64,000 bases of DNA from JAILLW01 sp045640525 (GTDB lineage: Bacteria; Bacillota; Clostridia; Lachnospirales; Lachnospiraceae): positions 1 through 64,000 of the forward strand of contig JAZUFE010000027.1 of the NCBI GenBank assembly GCA_045640525.1, given 5' to 3'. The position numbers and the translations under genes were made by a program. This document shows, piece after piece, positions 43,426-52,405 of the stretch. Below the pieces are notes generated by a model. That model saw nothing but the letters and a program-made list of their open reading frames with translations. It was not told the origin of the DNA and searched no databases. Positions within the stretch are counted from its first letter, which is position 1. Each line of letters starts with the position of its first letter.

Positions 43426-43454
43426 ATACTAATTTAATATTCCTTTTTTGTCAA
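43426..43454 (-). promoter_or_regulatory. Promoter of SRP RNA, embedded in the 3' end of sigH
   Basis: TTGACA (43449-43454), 17 bases, TAGTAT (43426-43431) on the minus strand. The -35 box lies inside the last codons of sigH, whose stop is at 43434; transcription would begin near 43419. Confidence 0.75.
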
Positions 43455-44021
43455 CTGCCAAGCTCTTCTTAGTTTGGCTTTAGCCCTTTGTATGGCATTA
43501 TCAGTTGATTTGGGAGACTTTCCGATTACCGCAGCAATCTGCGTATAATCCATACCGGTCAGCATCAGATTAAGCACTTTACGTTCAAGCTCACTAAGTT
43601 CCGTATCAAATGATTCCTCCATGGAAAGAACTGCTTCCTTATCCAAAAACTCTTCCTCCGGATTGGAACCGCCTTCTTTATTAAAGTCATCCTCGTATAT
43701 GGAAACATAGCTGTTGAGCGGCGCATGTTTCATTCTGCCTGCCCGTTCAATGGCCGAATACATTTGCCTTGAAACGCATAAATCCGCAAATGTAATAAAA
43801 CTGGCCACTTGAGAAGAATCATAATCTCTGATAGCCTTGTACAGTCCAATCATTCCCTCCTGAATCAAATCTTCACGATCTGCTCCGAGAATGAACATAC
43901 TCATGGCTTTCTTTCTGACAAGATTCTTATATTTATTCATCATAAAGTCGACAACGCCCTCATCTTTACCCTTCATCAGCTTGATGAGTTCTTCATCTGT
44001 CAATTCACTGTACTTATCCAT
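43434..44021 (-). CDS. sigH: RNA polymerase sigma factor SigH (stationary-phase/sporulation)
   Basis: A 195-residue sigma-70 family member of the SigH type, with region 2 (DREDLIQEGMIGLYKAIRDYD and FITFADLCVSRQMYSAIE) and region 4 (LSELERKVLNLMLTGMDYTQ and SPKSTDNAIQRAKAKLRRA). In Bacillus it controls the transition to sporulation and competence. ATG at 44021 overlaps the upstream SGNH gene stop as ATGA; a TTG one codon earlier is unlikely. The order mrnC-rlmB-x-sigH is the Bacillus arrangement, with the SGNH gene where yacP is found. Confidence 0.95.
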   Translation of the reverse strand: MDKYSELTDEELIKLMKGKDEGVVDFMMNKYKNLVRKKAMSMFILGADREDLIQEGMIGLYKAIRDYDSSQVASFITFADLCVSRQMYSAIERAGRMKHAPLNSYVSIYEDDFNKEGGSNPEEEFLDKEAVLSMEESFDTELSELERKVLNLMLTGMDYTQIAAVIGKSPKSTDNAIQRAKAKLRRAWQLTKKEY

Positions 44022-45544
44022 CAATCTCTGGCATACACTTTCCGTTCACTTGAATCGGTCTCCGTATCCGGATTATCCGATTCTTTTGCATCATCATCCT
44101 CATCGCTTTCTTGCGAGGCTTCCGATTCATCATTTTCACTGTCAGCTTCAGAATCCGTAACGGCATCATCTTTTGAAGTATCCGAATCTTCACCGTCAAT
44201 CGCGACTGTATCATCCTTCATTCTGATAATTTCCGCTGCTATATGCTTAGCCAGCAAATCATACCCTTCCTTATTGGGGTGAACGGAATCGGGAATATAA
44301 TCTTCAACAATATCCGCATCGTGGCTGTCGAAGAAGTTGGAATTATAGTCATCAATAACCTGATACTCATACTCATCGGCAAGTTCTTTAAGGCAATCGA
44401 TAATTACCGTCTGTGGCAACAGCTCGGGACGCTCTTTTCTAAGAACATCGTGCAACAGATTCGGAAGCGGTGTTACAACTATTACCTCAGCCTCGGGATA
44501 ATCTTCCTTAAGGCCTTTGAACAAATCATTTACGTCTCCGTACAAAGTTTTGGGTTCTCTGTCATCGATATTTCCGACCATATCCTCATGCAAACAATAG
44601 CCGTCATTATAGCCTCCCATAACAATAATCAAATCCGTATCTTCGGGTATCTCATTATATCTGTCGCAAAATGCCTGATCCCAATATCTTCCCAAAGATG
44701 AACCACCTATTCCGAGATTCGTCACAGATTCCGCATTAAGTATTTCTCCAAGACGTGTAGGATATGTATAATCCTGATAATCCGGTTCATCATCCATATT
44801 CGATCCTGCCGTGACGCTGTCACCCAGACATGCTATCTTAATCGAACTGAAATCTATATTTGAACCATCTATTACTTCCTGATCCGAAGTTGCCCAAAGC
44901 GCCGTTTCTTCACAGGATGTTCTGAATTTTTGTCTGTACTTTAGAGTAAGCGTATTTCCGGAAAGCGTGTCAAGGCTGTTTCCCGAAAGAGTATTCTGAC
45001 TCAGGGAATTATCCGACAGCGAATTCTCGCTCAACGAATTATCGGATAAGGAATTGTCCGAGAGAGAATTTTCGGACAAACTATCATCCAAATCGTTTTG
45101 GCTTAAGCTAAAAGCATCATTTACTGCCTCAAATCCAAGATCCGCAACTCTTGAAACATTCTCGGCGGATGTTCCCGATTCCCAATCTGCCTGAGCCCCG
45201 TCAATATCATTTTCCGACAATGTTTCATCTTGGTGCTCAATATCTTCTTCCGAATTGTCTGCCCAAGGATCTACCAAATCCACTTCCTGCGCATCATCTT
45301 CCGAATTTTCGTCTTCAACATAAACTTTTTCACTTATGTATTCTTCTATTTCTTCTTTTGATAAGGATGCAATTTCATCCCTAATCTGAGTGGTGGATTC
45401 ATCCACTTCAAGAACTCTTGCCACCCTCTCTTCTTCCCATTCGGCATTCCTTCTTTGCTCAACCAGCTTATATGCGCCCAAACCCAAAACTGCGATTCCG
45501 GCCATTGCCATAATCACTAACAATACTTTAACTGACTTTTTCAT
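44021..45544 (-). CDS. Secreted/membrane-anchored SGNH hydrolase with SLSxN repeats
   Basis: The 507 residues comprise an N-terminal membrane helix (about 5-27), an acidic low-complexity stretch (75-145), a repeat segment of SLSxN/TLSxN units (146-199), an SGNH/GDSL hydrolase domain (235-445) and an acidic Ser/Asp/Glu tail. Catalytic blocks: GDSVTAG (Ser243), GGSSLG, GGYND and DSVHPNKEGY. Substrates of the family are esters, such as acetylated sugars or lipids. It overlaps rlmB by four bases and sigH by one base. Confidence 0.88.
   Translation of the reverse strand: MKKSVKVLLVIMAMAGIAVLGLGAYKLVEQRRNAEWEEERVARVLEVDESTTQIRDEIASLSKEEIEEYISEKVYVEDENSEDDAQEVDLVDPWADNSEEDIEHQDETLSENDIDGAQADWESGTSAENVSRVADLGFEAVNDAFSLSQNDLDDSLSENSLSDNSLSDNSLSENSLSDNSLSQNTLSGNSLDTLSGNTLTLKYRQKFRTSCEETALWATSDQEVIDGSNIDFSSIKIACLGDSVTAGSNMDDEPDYQDYTYPTRLGEILNAESVTNLGIGGSSLGRYWDQAFCDRYNEIPEDTDLIIVMGGYNDGYCLHEDMVGNIDDREPKTLYGDVNDLFKGLKEDYPEAEVIVVTPLPNLLHDVLRKERPELLPQTVIIDCLKELADEYEYQVIDDYNSNFFDSHDADIVEDYIPDSVHPNKEGYDLLAKHIAAEIIRMKDDTVAIDGEDSDTSKDDAVTDSEADSENDESEASQESDEDDDAKESDNPDTETDSSERKVYARD
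44948..45109 (-). repeat. SLSxN-type five-residue repeats in the SGNH protein
   Basis: Residues 146-199 run as about ten pentads of the form (S/T)LS(D/E/Q/G)N, reading SLSENSLSDNSLSDNSLSEN and on. The DNA shows matching 15-base periods with synonymous drift. It probably forms a flexible spacer between the membrane anchor and the hydrolase domain. Confidence 0.8.
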
Positions 45545-46281
45545 TTCTTACACAATCTTTGACGCACAATCTCGTATGCCAAAACCCCGGTGGCAACGGA
45601 TGCATTCAAAGAATCAATATCTCCCTTCATCGGAATAGACGCCACCATATCGCATTTTTCTTTAACAAGGCGTCCAACCCCGCTTCCCTCATTTCCTATT
45701 ACAAGGCCTATTGAACCTGTAAGATTGAGGTCATACATTCTATCCCCATTCATGTCTGCACAGACAAACCACATACCTCTCTTTTTCAAATCTTCTATCG
45801 TCTGTGCAATATTTGTAACCTTGGCAACAGGGGTATAATTCAATGCACCCGCTGATGTTCTTGCGACTGTGGCTGTCAGTCCCACAGCTCTGTTTTTGGG
45901 TATAATAACCCCGTGAGCTCCCGCCAAATTCGCCGTTCTTATTATAGCCCCCAGATTGTGAGGGTCTTCTATATTATCAAGAATGATGAAGAATGGATCC
46001 TCACCCTTTTCTTCGGCCAATTTGAACATATCGTCCACATCCGAATACTCATAAGCAGCAACAACTGCCACAACCCCTTGGTGCATGCCTGTCTCGGAAA
46101 GCTGATCAAGTCTTTCTTTATCAACATACTTAATCAAGGTGTCATGTTTTCTTGCTTCTCTTTTAATCGTCATTACCGGTCCATCCTGACATCCGTCAAG
46201 AATATAGAGCTTATCTATCTCTTTTCCCGCACGGAAAGCTTCGATAACCGGATTACGACCTTCAATAACCGTTTCACTCAT
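45541..46281 (-). CDS. rlmB: 23S rRNA (guanosine-2'-O-)-methyltransferase RlmB (TrmH/SpoU family)
   Basis: A 246-residue SPOUT methyltransferase for a 23S rRNA guanosine. The N-terminal substrate-binding part (VIEGRNPVIEAF) is followed by the trefoil-knot domain with ILDNIEDPHNLGAIIRTA, LVIGNEGSGVG and IPMKGDIDSLNASVA. ATG at 46281 overlaps the mrnC end by eight bases; a TTG two codons earlier is possible. Usual length. Confidence 0.95.
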   Translation of the reverse strand: MSETVIEGRNPVIEAFRAGKEIDKLYILDGCQDGPVMTIKREARKHDTLIKYVDKERLDQLSETGMHQGVVAVVAAYEYSDVDDMFKLAEEKGEDPFFIILDNIEDPHNLGAIIRTANLAGAHGVIIPKNRAVGLTATVARTSAGALNYTPVAKVTNIAQTIEDLKKRGMWFVCADMNGDRMYDLNLTGSIGLVIGNEGSGVGRLVKEKCDMVASIPMKGDIDSLNASVATGVLAYEIVRQRLCKK

Positions 46282-46702
46282 TTTCAATACCCATCTTAAT
46301 CAATTCAAGCATTCTTTCTGTTTGATGCGACAAATATAAATATCCCACCAAAGCCTCAAAGCCCGTAGCCATTAAATACTCTTTCTGAGTTGCATTCTTC
46401 GCCCCCGATGAGGGTTTGGAATTCTTTCCTCTTTTGTATATAGAAATCTCATCCTCGGACAAACTCGGCATCAGCTTTTGAATTATAGCCGACTGTGCCT
46501 TGGCACTTACAAATTTGGTTGTTTCTTTATGCAGCTTATTGTTCGAAGTATTTCCCTTGCCAACCGTATAGCTTCGAATCACCAAATCATATATCGCATC
46601 ACCGATATACGCAAGCGACAGCGGAGAATATGTCCTTATATCAACTGTCGGAAGTGACAGCATCTTTTGGATTTGCTCATATATATCTATGCTTTGTGCC
46701 AT
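46274..46702 (-). CDS. mrnC: Mini-ribonuclease III
   Basis: A 142-residue single RNase III domain without the dsRNA-binding domain, needed for 23S rRNA maturation in Firmicutes. LSLAYIGDAIYDLVIR, KFVSAKAQ and the closing GFEALVGYLYL acidic block are intact. It overlaps cysS by 16 bases and rlmB by eight, in the conserved cysS-mrnC-rlmB order. Confidence 0.95.
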   Translation of the reverse strand: MAQSIDIYEQIQKMLSLPTVDIRTYSPLSLAYIGDAIYDLVIRSYTVGKGNTSNNKLHKETTKFVSAKAQSAIIQKLMPSLSEDEISIYKRGKNSKPSSGAKNATQKEYLMATGFEALVGYLYLSHQTERMLELIKMGIENE

Positions 46703-48099
46703 TTAACACCTTCTCTGGTATCTTCAATAACAATACCCTTGGAAAGGAGCTCTTCTCTGATGCTGTCCGCCAATGCAAAATCTTTGGCCTTCTTGGCTTC
46801 CTTTCTTAAAGCTATCTTTTCTTCAACATAAGCAACCAATTGAGGGTCTTCGTTGGTATCTTTTTCTGTGTTTTCTGAAGTTTGGCTTAAAAGATTAAGC
46901 CCCAAAACATAATCGTAATCCTCAATCACGGCTCTTTTGGTAGCCCCATTCATGTCGGACTTCAAAACATCATACAACAATGTAAGTCCCATAGCCGTAT
47001 TCACATCGTTTCCTACAACTTCCGCGAAATGCTCATGTTCCTGTTTAACACGATCCGTATCAACTTCGCCTTCGTTCGGTATATTGGAAATCTTATTTTT
47101 TAACTTCTTATATGAGGCCGAAATCTGATTCAACGCATCATAAGAGAATGTAAGCGGTTTTCTGTAATGTGAAGATAATGCAAACATTCTGTAGGCAAGA
47201 GGGTCGTATCCCTTTTCTTCCAATAATGATACTGTCAAAAATTCACCCTTCGACTTACTCATCTTTCCCGTCTCATCATTAAGGTGGTGAACATGGAACC
47301 AGTAATTACACCATTTATGGCCAAGGAAAGATTCACTTTGAGCTATTTCATTTGTATGATGCGGGAACATATTATCAACGCCGCCGCAATGTATGTCCAT
47401 ATACTCTCCAAGATGTTTCATACTTATGCAAGAACACTCGATATGCCATCCCGGATATCCCACGCCCCACGGAGAATCCCATTTCAGAGCCTGGTCTTCA
47501 AATTTTGATTTGGTAAACCAAAGTACGAAATCATTCTTATTACGTTTATTTTTATCCTCGGAAACATCATCGCGAACGCCTACCATAAGTTCATCTTCAC
47601 TCTGATTTCCGAAAACATAGTAATTCTTCAGTTTCGAAGTATCGAAATATACGTTTTCGCCGGCAACGTAAGCATATCCTTTCTCCAAAAGGACCTCTAT
47701 CATATGTATAAACTCCGGTATACAATTAGTAGCCGGTTCAACAACATCCGGAGTTTTAATATTCAGTTTGTTGCAATCCGAAAAGAAGGCATCCGTATAA
47801 AACTTGGCGATTTCCATAACTGTTTTGTTCTCACGCTTAGCCCCTTTTAGCATCTTGTCTTCGCCGGTATCGGCATCTGACGAAAGGTGTCCGACATCGG
47901 TAATATTCATGACCCTCTTCACATCGTATCCGGAGTAACGAAGAAGTTTTTCAAGAACATCTTCCATCATATAACTTCTCAGATTTCCTATATGTGCGAA
48001 ATGATATACTGTGGGACCGCATGTATACATAGCGACTTTATTGCCGTCGTTTGGAACAAACTGTTCAACTTTCTTGGTTAATGAATTGTAAATTTTCAT
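46687..48099 (-). CDS. cysS: Cysteinyl-tRNA synthetase
   Basis: A 470-residue class I synthetase. The HIGH equivalent HIGN appears in CGPTVYHFAHIGN, the zinc site uses the first Cys and IECS, and KMSKS is in GKMSKSKG. The start at 48099 overlaps the cysE stop by four bases. The order cysE-cysS-mrnC matches Bacillus. Confidence 0.97.
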   Translation of the reverse strand: MKIYNSLTKKVEQFVPNDGNKVAMYTCGPTVYHFAHIGNLRSYMMEDVLEKLLRYSGYDVKRVMNITDVGHLSSDADTGEDKMLKGAKRENKTVMEIAKFYTDAFFSDCNKLNIKTPDVVEPATNCIPEFIHMIEVLLEKGYAYVAGENVYFDTSKLKNYYVFGNQSEDELMVGVRDDVSEDKNKRNKNDFVLWFTKSKFEDQALKWDSPWGVGYPGWHIECSCISMKHLGEYMDIHCGGVDNMFPHHTNEIAQSESFLGHKWCNYWFHVHHLNDETGKMSKSKGEFLTVSLLEEKGYDPLAYRMFALSSHYRKPLTFSYDALNQISASYKKLKNKISNIPNEGEVDTDRVKQEHEHFAEVVGNDVNTAMGLTLLYDVLKSDMNGATKRAVIEDYDYVLGLNLLSQTSENTEKDTNEDPQLVAYVEEKIALRKEAKKAKDFALADSIREELLSKGIVIEDTREGVKWHKA

Positions 48100-48722
48100 A
48101 CTTTCTCCTCCAGCTTTTCTATTCTGGCATTAAGCAGTGCCAATTCTTCCTTAACAGGGTCAGGAAGATGTATCTGATCCAATTCTTCTTGAGGAAGTGC
48201 CCGGTTATTACGTCTGACTACACGCCCCGGGACACCGACAACCGTTGAGTTGGGCGGAACCTCCTCCAAAACCACGCTTCCTGCACCGATTTTGGTATTG
48301 TCTCCTACCTTAAAGCTTCCCAGCACTTTTGCACCGGCACTTATCATTACGTTATTTCCGATTGTAGGATGACGCTTACCCTGCTCCTTACCCGTACCGC
48401 CCAAGGTTACTCCCTGGTATAAAGTTACGTTATCCCCTATCACGGTAGTTTCACCGATAATTACACCGTTACCGTGGTCAATGAAAAATCCTTTTCCGAT
48501 TTGTGCTCCCGGATGGATTTCGATTCCCGTCTTTCGCGCAGCTCTTTGAGAAATTAATCTGGCCCAAAAATAATGGCCCTTTAGATATAACTTGTGGGCC
48601 CTTCTGTAGCGCATCATAACTTTGAAACTCGGATATAGAAACACTTCCAAATTTGAATGAATTGCCGGATCTCTTTCCTTTATTACCTTTATTTCTTCTT
48701 TAACACGTTTAATATATCCCAT
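48096..48722 (-). CDS. cysE: Serine O-acetyltransferase
   Basis: A 208-residue hexapeptide-repeat acetyltransferase that makes O-acetylserine for cysteine synthesis. The catalytic His is in FIDHGNGVIIGET, and the left-handed beta-helix repeats follow (TLYQGVTLGGTG, HPTIGNNVMI). ATG at 48722 (AGGT upstream) is taken; the frame is open 44 codons further, overlapping ispF, but the family starts here. Confidence 0.95.
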   Translation of the reverse strand: MGYIKRVKEEIKVIKERDPAIHSNLEVFLYPSFKVMMRYRRAHKLYLKGHYFWARLISQRAARKTGIEIHPGAQIGKGFFIDHGNGVIIGETTVIGDNVTLYQGVTLGGTGKEQGKRHPTIGNNVMISAGAKVLGSFKVGDNTKIGAGSVVLEEVPPNSTVVGVPGRVVRRNNRALPQEELDQIHLPDPVKEELALLNARIEKLEEKV

Positions 48723-48732
48723 AACTAACCTA

Positions 48733-49263
48733 TTACTTTTCGCATCCTTGACAAGCACCGCAAGAAGACACCTCCATCGTGGCCATACCTCTGGGTGATG
48801 TAAGCATACATATTGCCTGACTTGATATCCCTTCACCTGTTCCGGTGAATCCAAGCCCTTCTTCCGTTGTTGCTTTAATGTTTATCTGCGAAATATCTAT
48901 ACTCAGCGCCCGTGCCACATTTTCTCTCATAGTATCGATATACGGTCGCATTTTGGGAGCCTGTGCAATAATCGTTGCATCTATATTTTCAATGTAGAAC
49001 AGGTTATCGTTAAGCATTTTTCCTACCTTAGTCAAAAGTACAAGCGATGATATTCCCCCATAAGCAGGATCGGTATCGGGAAAATGTTTTCCGATATCAC
49101 CCAGCGTGGCTGCACCCAGCAGCGCATCCATAATTGCATGAATCAAAACATCCGCATCGGAATGTCCCAAAAGTCCCTTTTCATAAGGTATCTTAACTCC
49201 GCCCAAAATCAAATCTCTTTCGGGTACCAACCTGTGTACGTCATATCCCAAACCTATTCTCAT
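48733..49263 (-). CDS. ispF: 2-C-methyl-D-erythritol 2,4-cyclodiphosphate synthase with a cysteine tail
   Basis: A 176-residue enzyme of the non-mevalonate isoprenoid route. The zinc ligands and substrate sites GYDVHRL, GLLGHSDADVLIHAI and KATTEEGLGFTG are intact, as usual for about 158 residues. The last 20 residues are extra: MEVSSCGACQGCEK contains CxxCxxC, a possible metal-binding tail. The start overlaps the end of the EAL-domain gene by four bases. Confidence 0.95.
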   Translation of the reverse strand: MRIGLGYDVHRLVPERDLILGGVKIPYEKGLLGHSDADVLIHAIMDALLGAATLGDIGKHFPDTDPAYGGISSLVLLTKVGKMLNDNLFYIENIDATIIAQAPKMRPYIDTMRENVARALSIDISQINIKATTEEGLGFTGTGEGISSQAICMLTSPRGMATMEVSSCGACQGCEK

Positions 49264-50951
49264 GAATAAAACCTTTCACCGATTAATCTGAATTCGAACT
49301 TTTCTTTAGGAAGCGGCTTGTCAAACAAATAACCCTGAGCGGTCTGGCACTTAGCCTGCTTAAGGAATTCCATCTGAGCTCCGGTTTCAACACCTTCCGC
49401 AACAACTTTCATATTAAGTTCATTAACCATACTGATTATATTCTTAACAACGGATTTATCCTGTTCACCGGACTCTTTGTTTATTTTCTCAAGGAACGAT
49501 TTATCGAGTTTAATTGTATCCACATTCAAATCCTTGATAAGATTCAAAGAAGAATATCCGGTTCCGAAATCGTCTATTGAAGTTTCGATTCCGTTCCTTT
49601 TCATAATATCGACAAATTCCGACAACGATTCGAAATCCTCGTATCCGGACATTTCCGTAATCTCTACTTCAAGATATTTGTTTTCTACCTTATGAGAAGC
49701 GATTACCTTCAATATTTTCTCCGCCAATTTGGCATTAAGAATATTGGCTCGCGAAAAATTGACCGAAATCCTCACCGGTTCAATTCCTCGGTCAATCCAC
49801 TCATGTATATGCTCACATACCAAATTGAGCATATAAAAGTCTAACTGGCCGATTATTCCTTCGTTTTCCAAAGCGGGGATAAAGTCCATCGGAGGTATTA
49901 TATTTCCGTCCTTTATCCATCTGCAAAGAGCTTCTGCACTTACCAATTCGTTATTTGCAAGATCAACCTTGGGCTGATAGTATATTGCGAATTCTCTTTT
50001 CTTTAATGCATTTGCGAATTCGCCGCACACCTGCTCATCATGTGCCGAATGTGTAAGCATTTCATCCTTGAAGTAAACAACGTCACCTGCCGAAGGGTTC
50101 TTCGTATAAGAGTACGCTGTTTTGGCACATTCAAGAGCCTGAACACCGCTGTCAACCGGGTATATGGAATAAACTCCGAACTTAACCATTACGTCAAATT
50201 CAAGCAGTTTGTCATCCTTTTCTATGACAACTCTTTGAGAATTGACGAATTTAATAAACTCTTCCGTTCTTTCCTTTTCAATCAAAACTGCGAACAAATC
50301 ACCACCCATTCTGGCTATTGTTTCACCCTTGACCAAATAATCACGAAGGTTTCTAATAAAGCTTTTAAGAACTTTCTCCCCTTGTTTATAACCTGCCTTT
50401 TGGCTAAGGTAATTATAATTTTTCACGCCAAAGAACACTGCACAGTAATTGTCCAATTTCGAATCTTTGTATAAATCGTTGGCGTATGCAATAATACCGC
50501 TCGAATTGCAGGCACCCGTCATAGGATCGGTAAGTTGCGCCTGATTCAATAAAATAGCGAAACGTATTCTTGAAATACTGTCAAACAAAATCTGAATCAG
50601 AAATTCCACTTCGCTTTCTTCTTCGGCATTCCACTTATAATCCTTTGTAGAATATATTTCAAGTTGAACAACACCCCAATCCTGAGTTACGAATGTTTTC
50701 CTGATACCGCATTCAAGATTGTACTCTTCCTCTCTTTTGAAAATAACGCTTCGGTCTTGCATTTGAGCCAATTGGAAGCTGTTGGCAGGCGAATTGACAA
50801 TCAGCATTGCCATACCGATGTGAACATCATCCGCTATGGAAAACATGGCATTTTGAATCACATCAAAATATTCACGTATTCCCATGGGTTTCTTTGTTGC
50901 CAAACAATAATAGAATTTTTCAAAGTTCTTGCTTCCTAAAATTCCTTCCAT
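49260..50951 (-). CDS. Degenerate GGDEF plus EAL domain protein
   Basis: The 563 residues have an N-terminal sensory part without membrane segments (1-150), a GGDEF domain in which the motif reads GGDLF (about 230-234) and so probably cannot make cyclic di-GMP, and an EAL domain (about 310-555) with SAEALCRW, EVEITE, DDFGTGYSS and KLDKSF intact, so phosphodiesterase activity is expected. AAGGAG precedes ATG. It lies between gatB and ispF. Confidence 0.9.
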   Translation of the reverse strand: MEGILGSKNFEKFYYCLATKKPMGIREYFDVIQNAMFSIADDVHIGMAMLIVNSPANSFQLAQMQDRSVIFKREEEYNLECGIRKTFVTQDWGVVQLEIYSTKDYKWNAEEESEVEFLIQILFDSISRIRFAILLNQAQLTDPMTGACNSSGIIAYANDLYKDSKLDNYCAVFFGVKNYNYLSQKAGYKQGEKVLKSFIRNLRDYLVKGETIARMGGDLFAVLIEKERTEEFIKFVNSQRVVIEKDDKLLEFDVMVKFGVYSIYPVDSGVQALECAKTAYSYTKNPSAGDVVYFKDEMLTHSAHDEQVCGEFANALKKREFAIYYQPKVDLANNELVSAEALCRWIKDGNIIPPMDFIPALENEGIIGQLDFYMLNLVCEHIHEWIDRGIEPVRISVNFSRANILNAKLAEKILKVIASHKVENKYLEVEITEMSGYEDFESLSEFVDIMKRNGIETSIDDFGTGYSSLNLIKDLNVDTIKLDKSFLEKINKESGEQDKSVVKNIISMVNELNMKVVAEGVETGAQMEFLKQAKCQTAQGYLFDKPLPKEKFEFRLIGERFYS

Positions 50952-50973
50952 AGTGTTCTCCTTACATTATGGT

Positions 50974-52404
50974 TTACAACAATTCCTTTAGCATGGCGTT
51001 AACTGAAGCAGGATCTGCTTTTCCCTGCATAGCCTTCATGGTTTGACCCACCAAAAATCCTATTGCCTTTTCTTTTCCGTTATGATAATCGTCCACGGAT
51101 TGAGGATTATTCTTGATTACATCCTCGACAACCTTTCGCAATGCGCCTTCGTCGTTAACCGTCTTTAATCCCTTCTCCTCGACATATTTCTCGGGATCTA
51201 TGTCTTCAAAGAAAAGTACTTCAAACACTTCCTTGGCCACCGTTCCGTTAATTGCCTTCGATTCTTGAAGTTTAATCAGGCTGGCCAAAGCCTCGGGTTT
51301 GAATGAAATATCCTGCGGATCCATCTCTTTTTCTTTTAAGATTCGCATTGTTTCTCCCATAAGGTAATTTGAAACCTTTTTGGGATCTGCACCCAAGGCA
51401 ACCGTTTCTTCAAATACATCCGACATTCTCTTGGAATCGGTAATGATTTCTATATCATATTCCGGAATCTTAAACTCTTCCTTATATCTTGCCATCTTCT
51501 CATTTCTGAATTCAGGCTGTTTGGCGCGTACGGCATCCAAATATTCGTCCGACAAAGATATGGGAACCAGGTCAGGATCCGGAAAATATCTGTAATCCTG
51601 AGCATCCTCTTTGGATCTCATTGCATAAGATTCACCCTCGTTATCATCCCATCTTCTGGTTTCCTGGATAACCTTTTCGCCACTTTCTATGATATCAATC
51701 TGTCTTTGAGTTTCACCTTCAATGGCTCTTCTTATAGCCTTGAATGAATTAAGGTTCTTCATTTCGGTACGTGTTCCAAACTCTTTGGCACCAACCTCTC
51801 TTATGGAAAGATTGACATCGGCTCTCATGGAACCTTCCTGAAGTTTGCAATCCGAAGCTCCCAAATACTGAACTATCATTTTGAGAGTTTCAAGGTAAGC
51901 AATAACCTCATCTGCCGAACGCATATCAGGCTCGGAAACTATCTCTATAAGCGGAACTCCCGAACGATTGTAATCAACATATGAACAGTCATCCCAGTCA
52001 TCATGTATCAGTTTGCCGGCATCCTCTTCCATATGTATTTCATGAATGCCTATGTTCTTGGTTCCTTCCGATGTTTCAATCGTCACATGTCCGTTTCGAC
52101 AAATAGGCAGATACAACTGAGATATTTGGTAATTCTGCGGATTATCCGGGTAAAAATAGTTTTTACGGTCGAATTTACAATACTGTGTAATGTTACAGTT
52201 GGTAGCCAAACCTACAGCCACCGCATATTCCAAAACCTGCTTGTTCAAAACCGGCAAGGACCCGGGCATACCCGTACATACAGGACACGTATGAGTATTC
52301 GGTTCTCCTCCGAATGCCGTTGAACATCCACAGAATATCTTTGTTTTGGTTGCCAGTTCCACATGAACTTCAAGTCCGATGACAGTCTCGTAGCTTTTAC
52401 TCAT
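50974..52404 (-). CDS. gatB: Asp-tRNA(Asn)/Glu-tRNA(Gln) amidotransferase subunit B
   Basis: A 476-residue tRNA-binding kinase subunit that activates Glu/Asp-tRNA for amidation. The opening YETVIGLEVHVELAT, the zinc-type CGCSTAFGGEPNTHTCPVC and PLIEIVSEPDMRS, and the YqeY-like C-terminal tail are typical. ATG at 52404 is two bases after the gatA stop; GTG three codons before is possible. Confidence 0.96.
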   Translation of the reverse strand: MSKSYETVIGLEVHVELATKTKIFCGCSTAFGGEPNTHTCPVCTGMPGSLPVLNKQVLEYAVAVGLATNCNITQYCKFDRKNYFYPDNPQNYQISQLYLPICRNGHVTIETSEGTKNIGIHEIHMEEDAGKLIHDDWDDCSYVDYNRSGVPLIEIVSEPDMRSADEVIAYLETLKMIVQYLGASDCKLQEGSMRADVNLSIREVGAKEFGTRTEMKNLNSFKAIRRAIEGETQRQIDIIESGEKVIQETRRWDDNEGESYAMRSKEDAQDYRYFPDPDLVPISLSDEYLDAVRAKQPEFRNEKMARYKEEFKIPEYDIEIITDSKRMSDVFEETVALGADPKKVSNYLMGETMRILKEKEMDPQDISFKPEALASLIKLQESKAINGTVAKEVFEVLFFEDIDPEKYVEEKGLKTVNDEGALRKVVEDVIKNNPQSVDDYHNGKEKAIGFLVGQTMKAMQGKADPASVNAMLKELL

Positions 52405-52405
52405 A

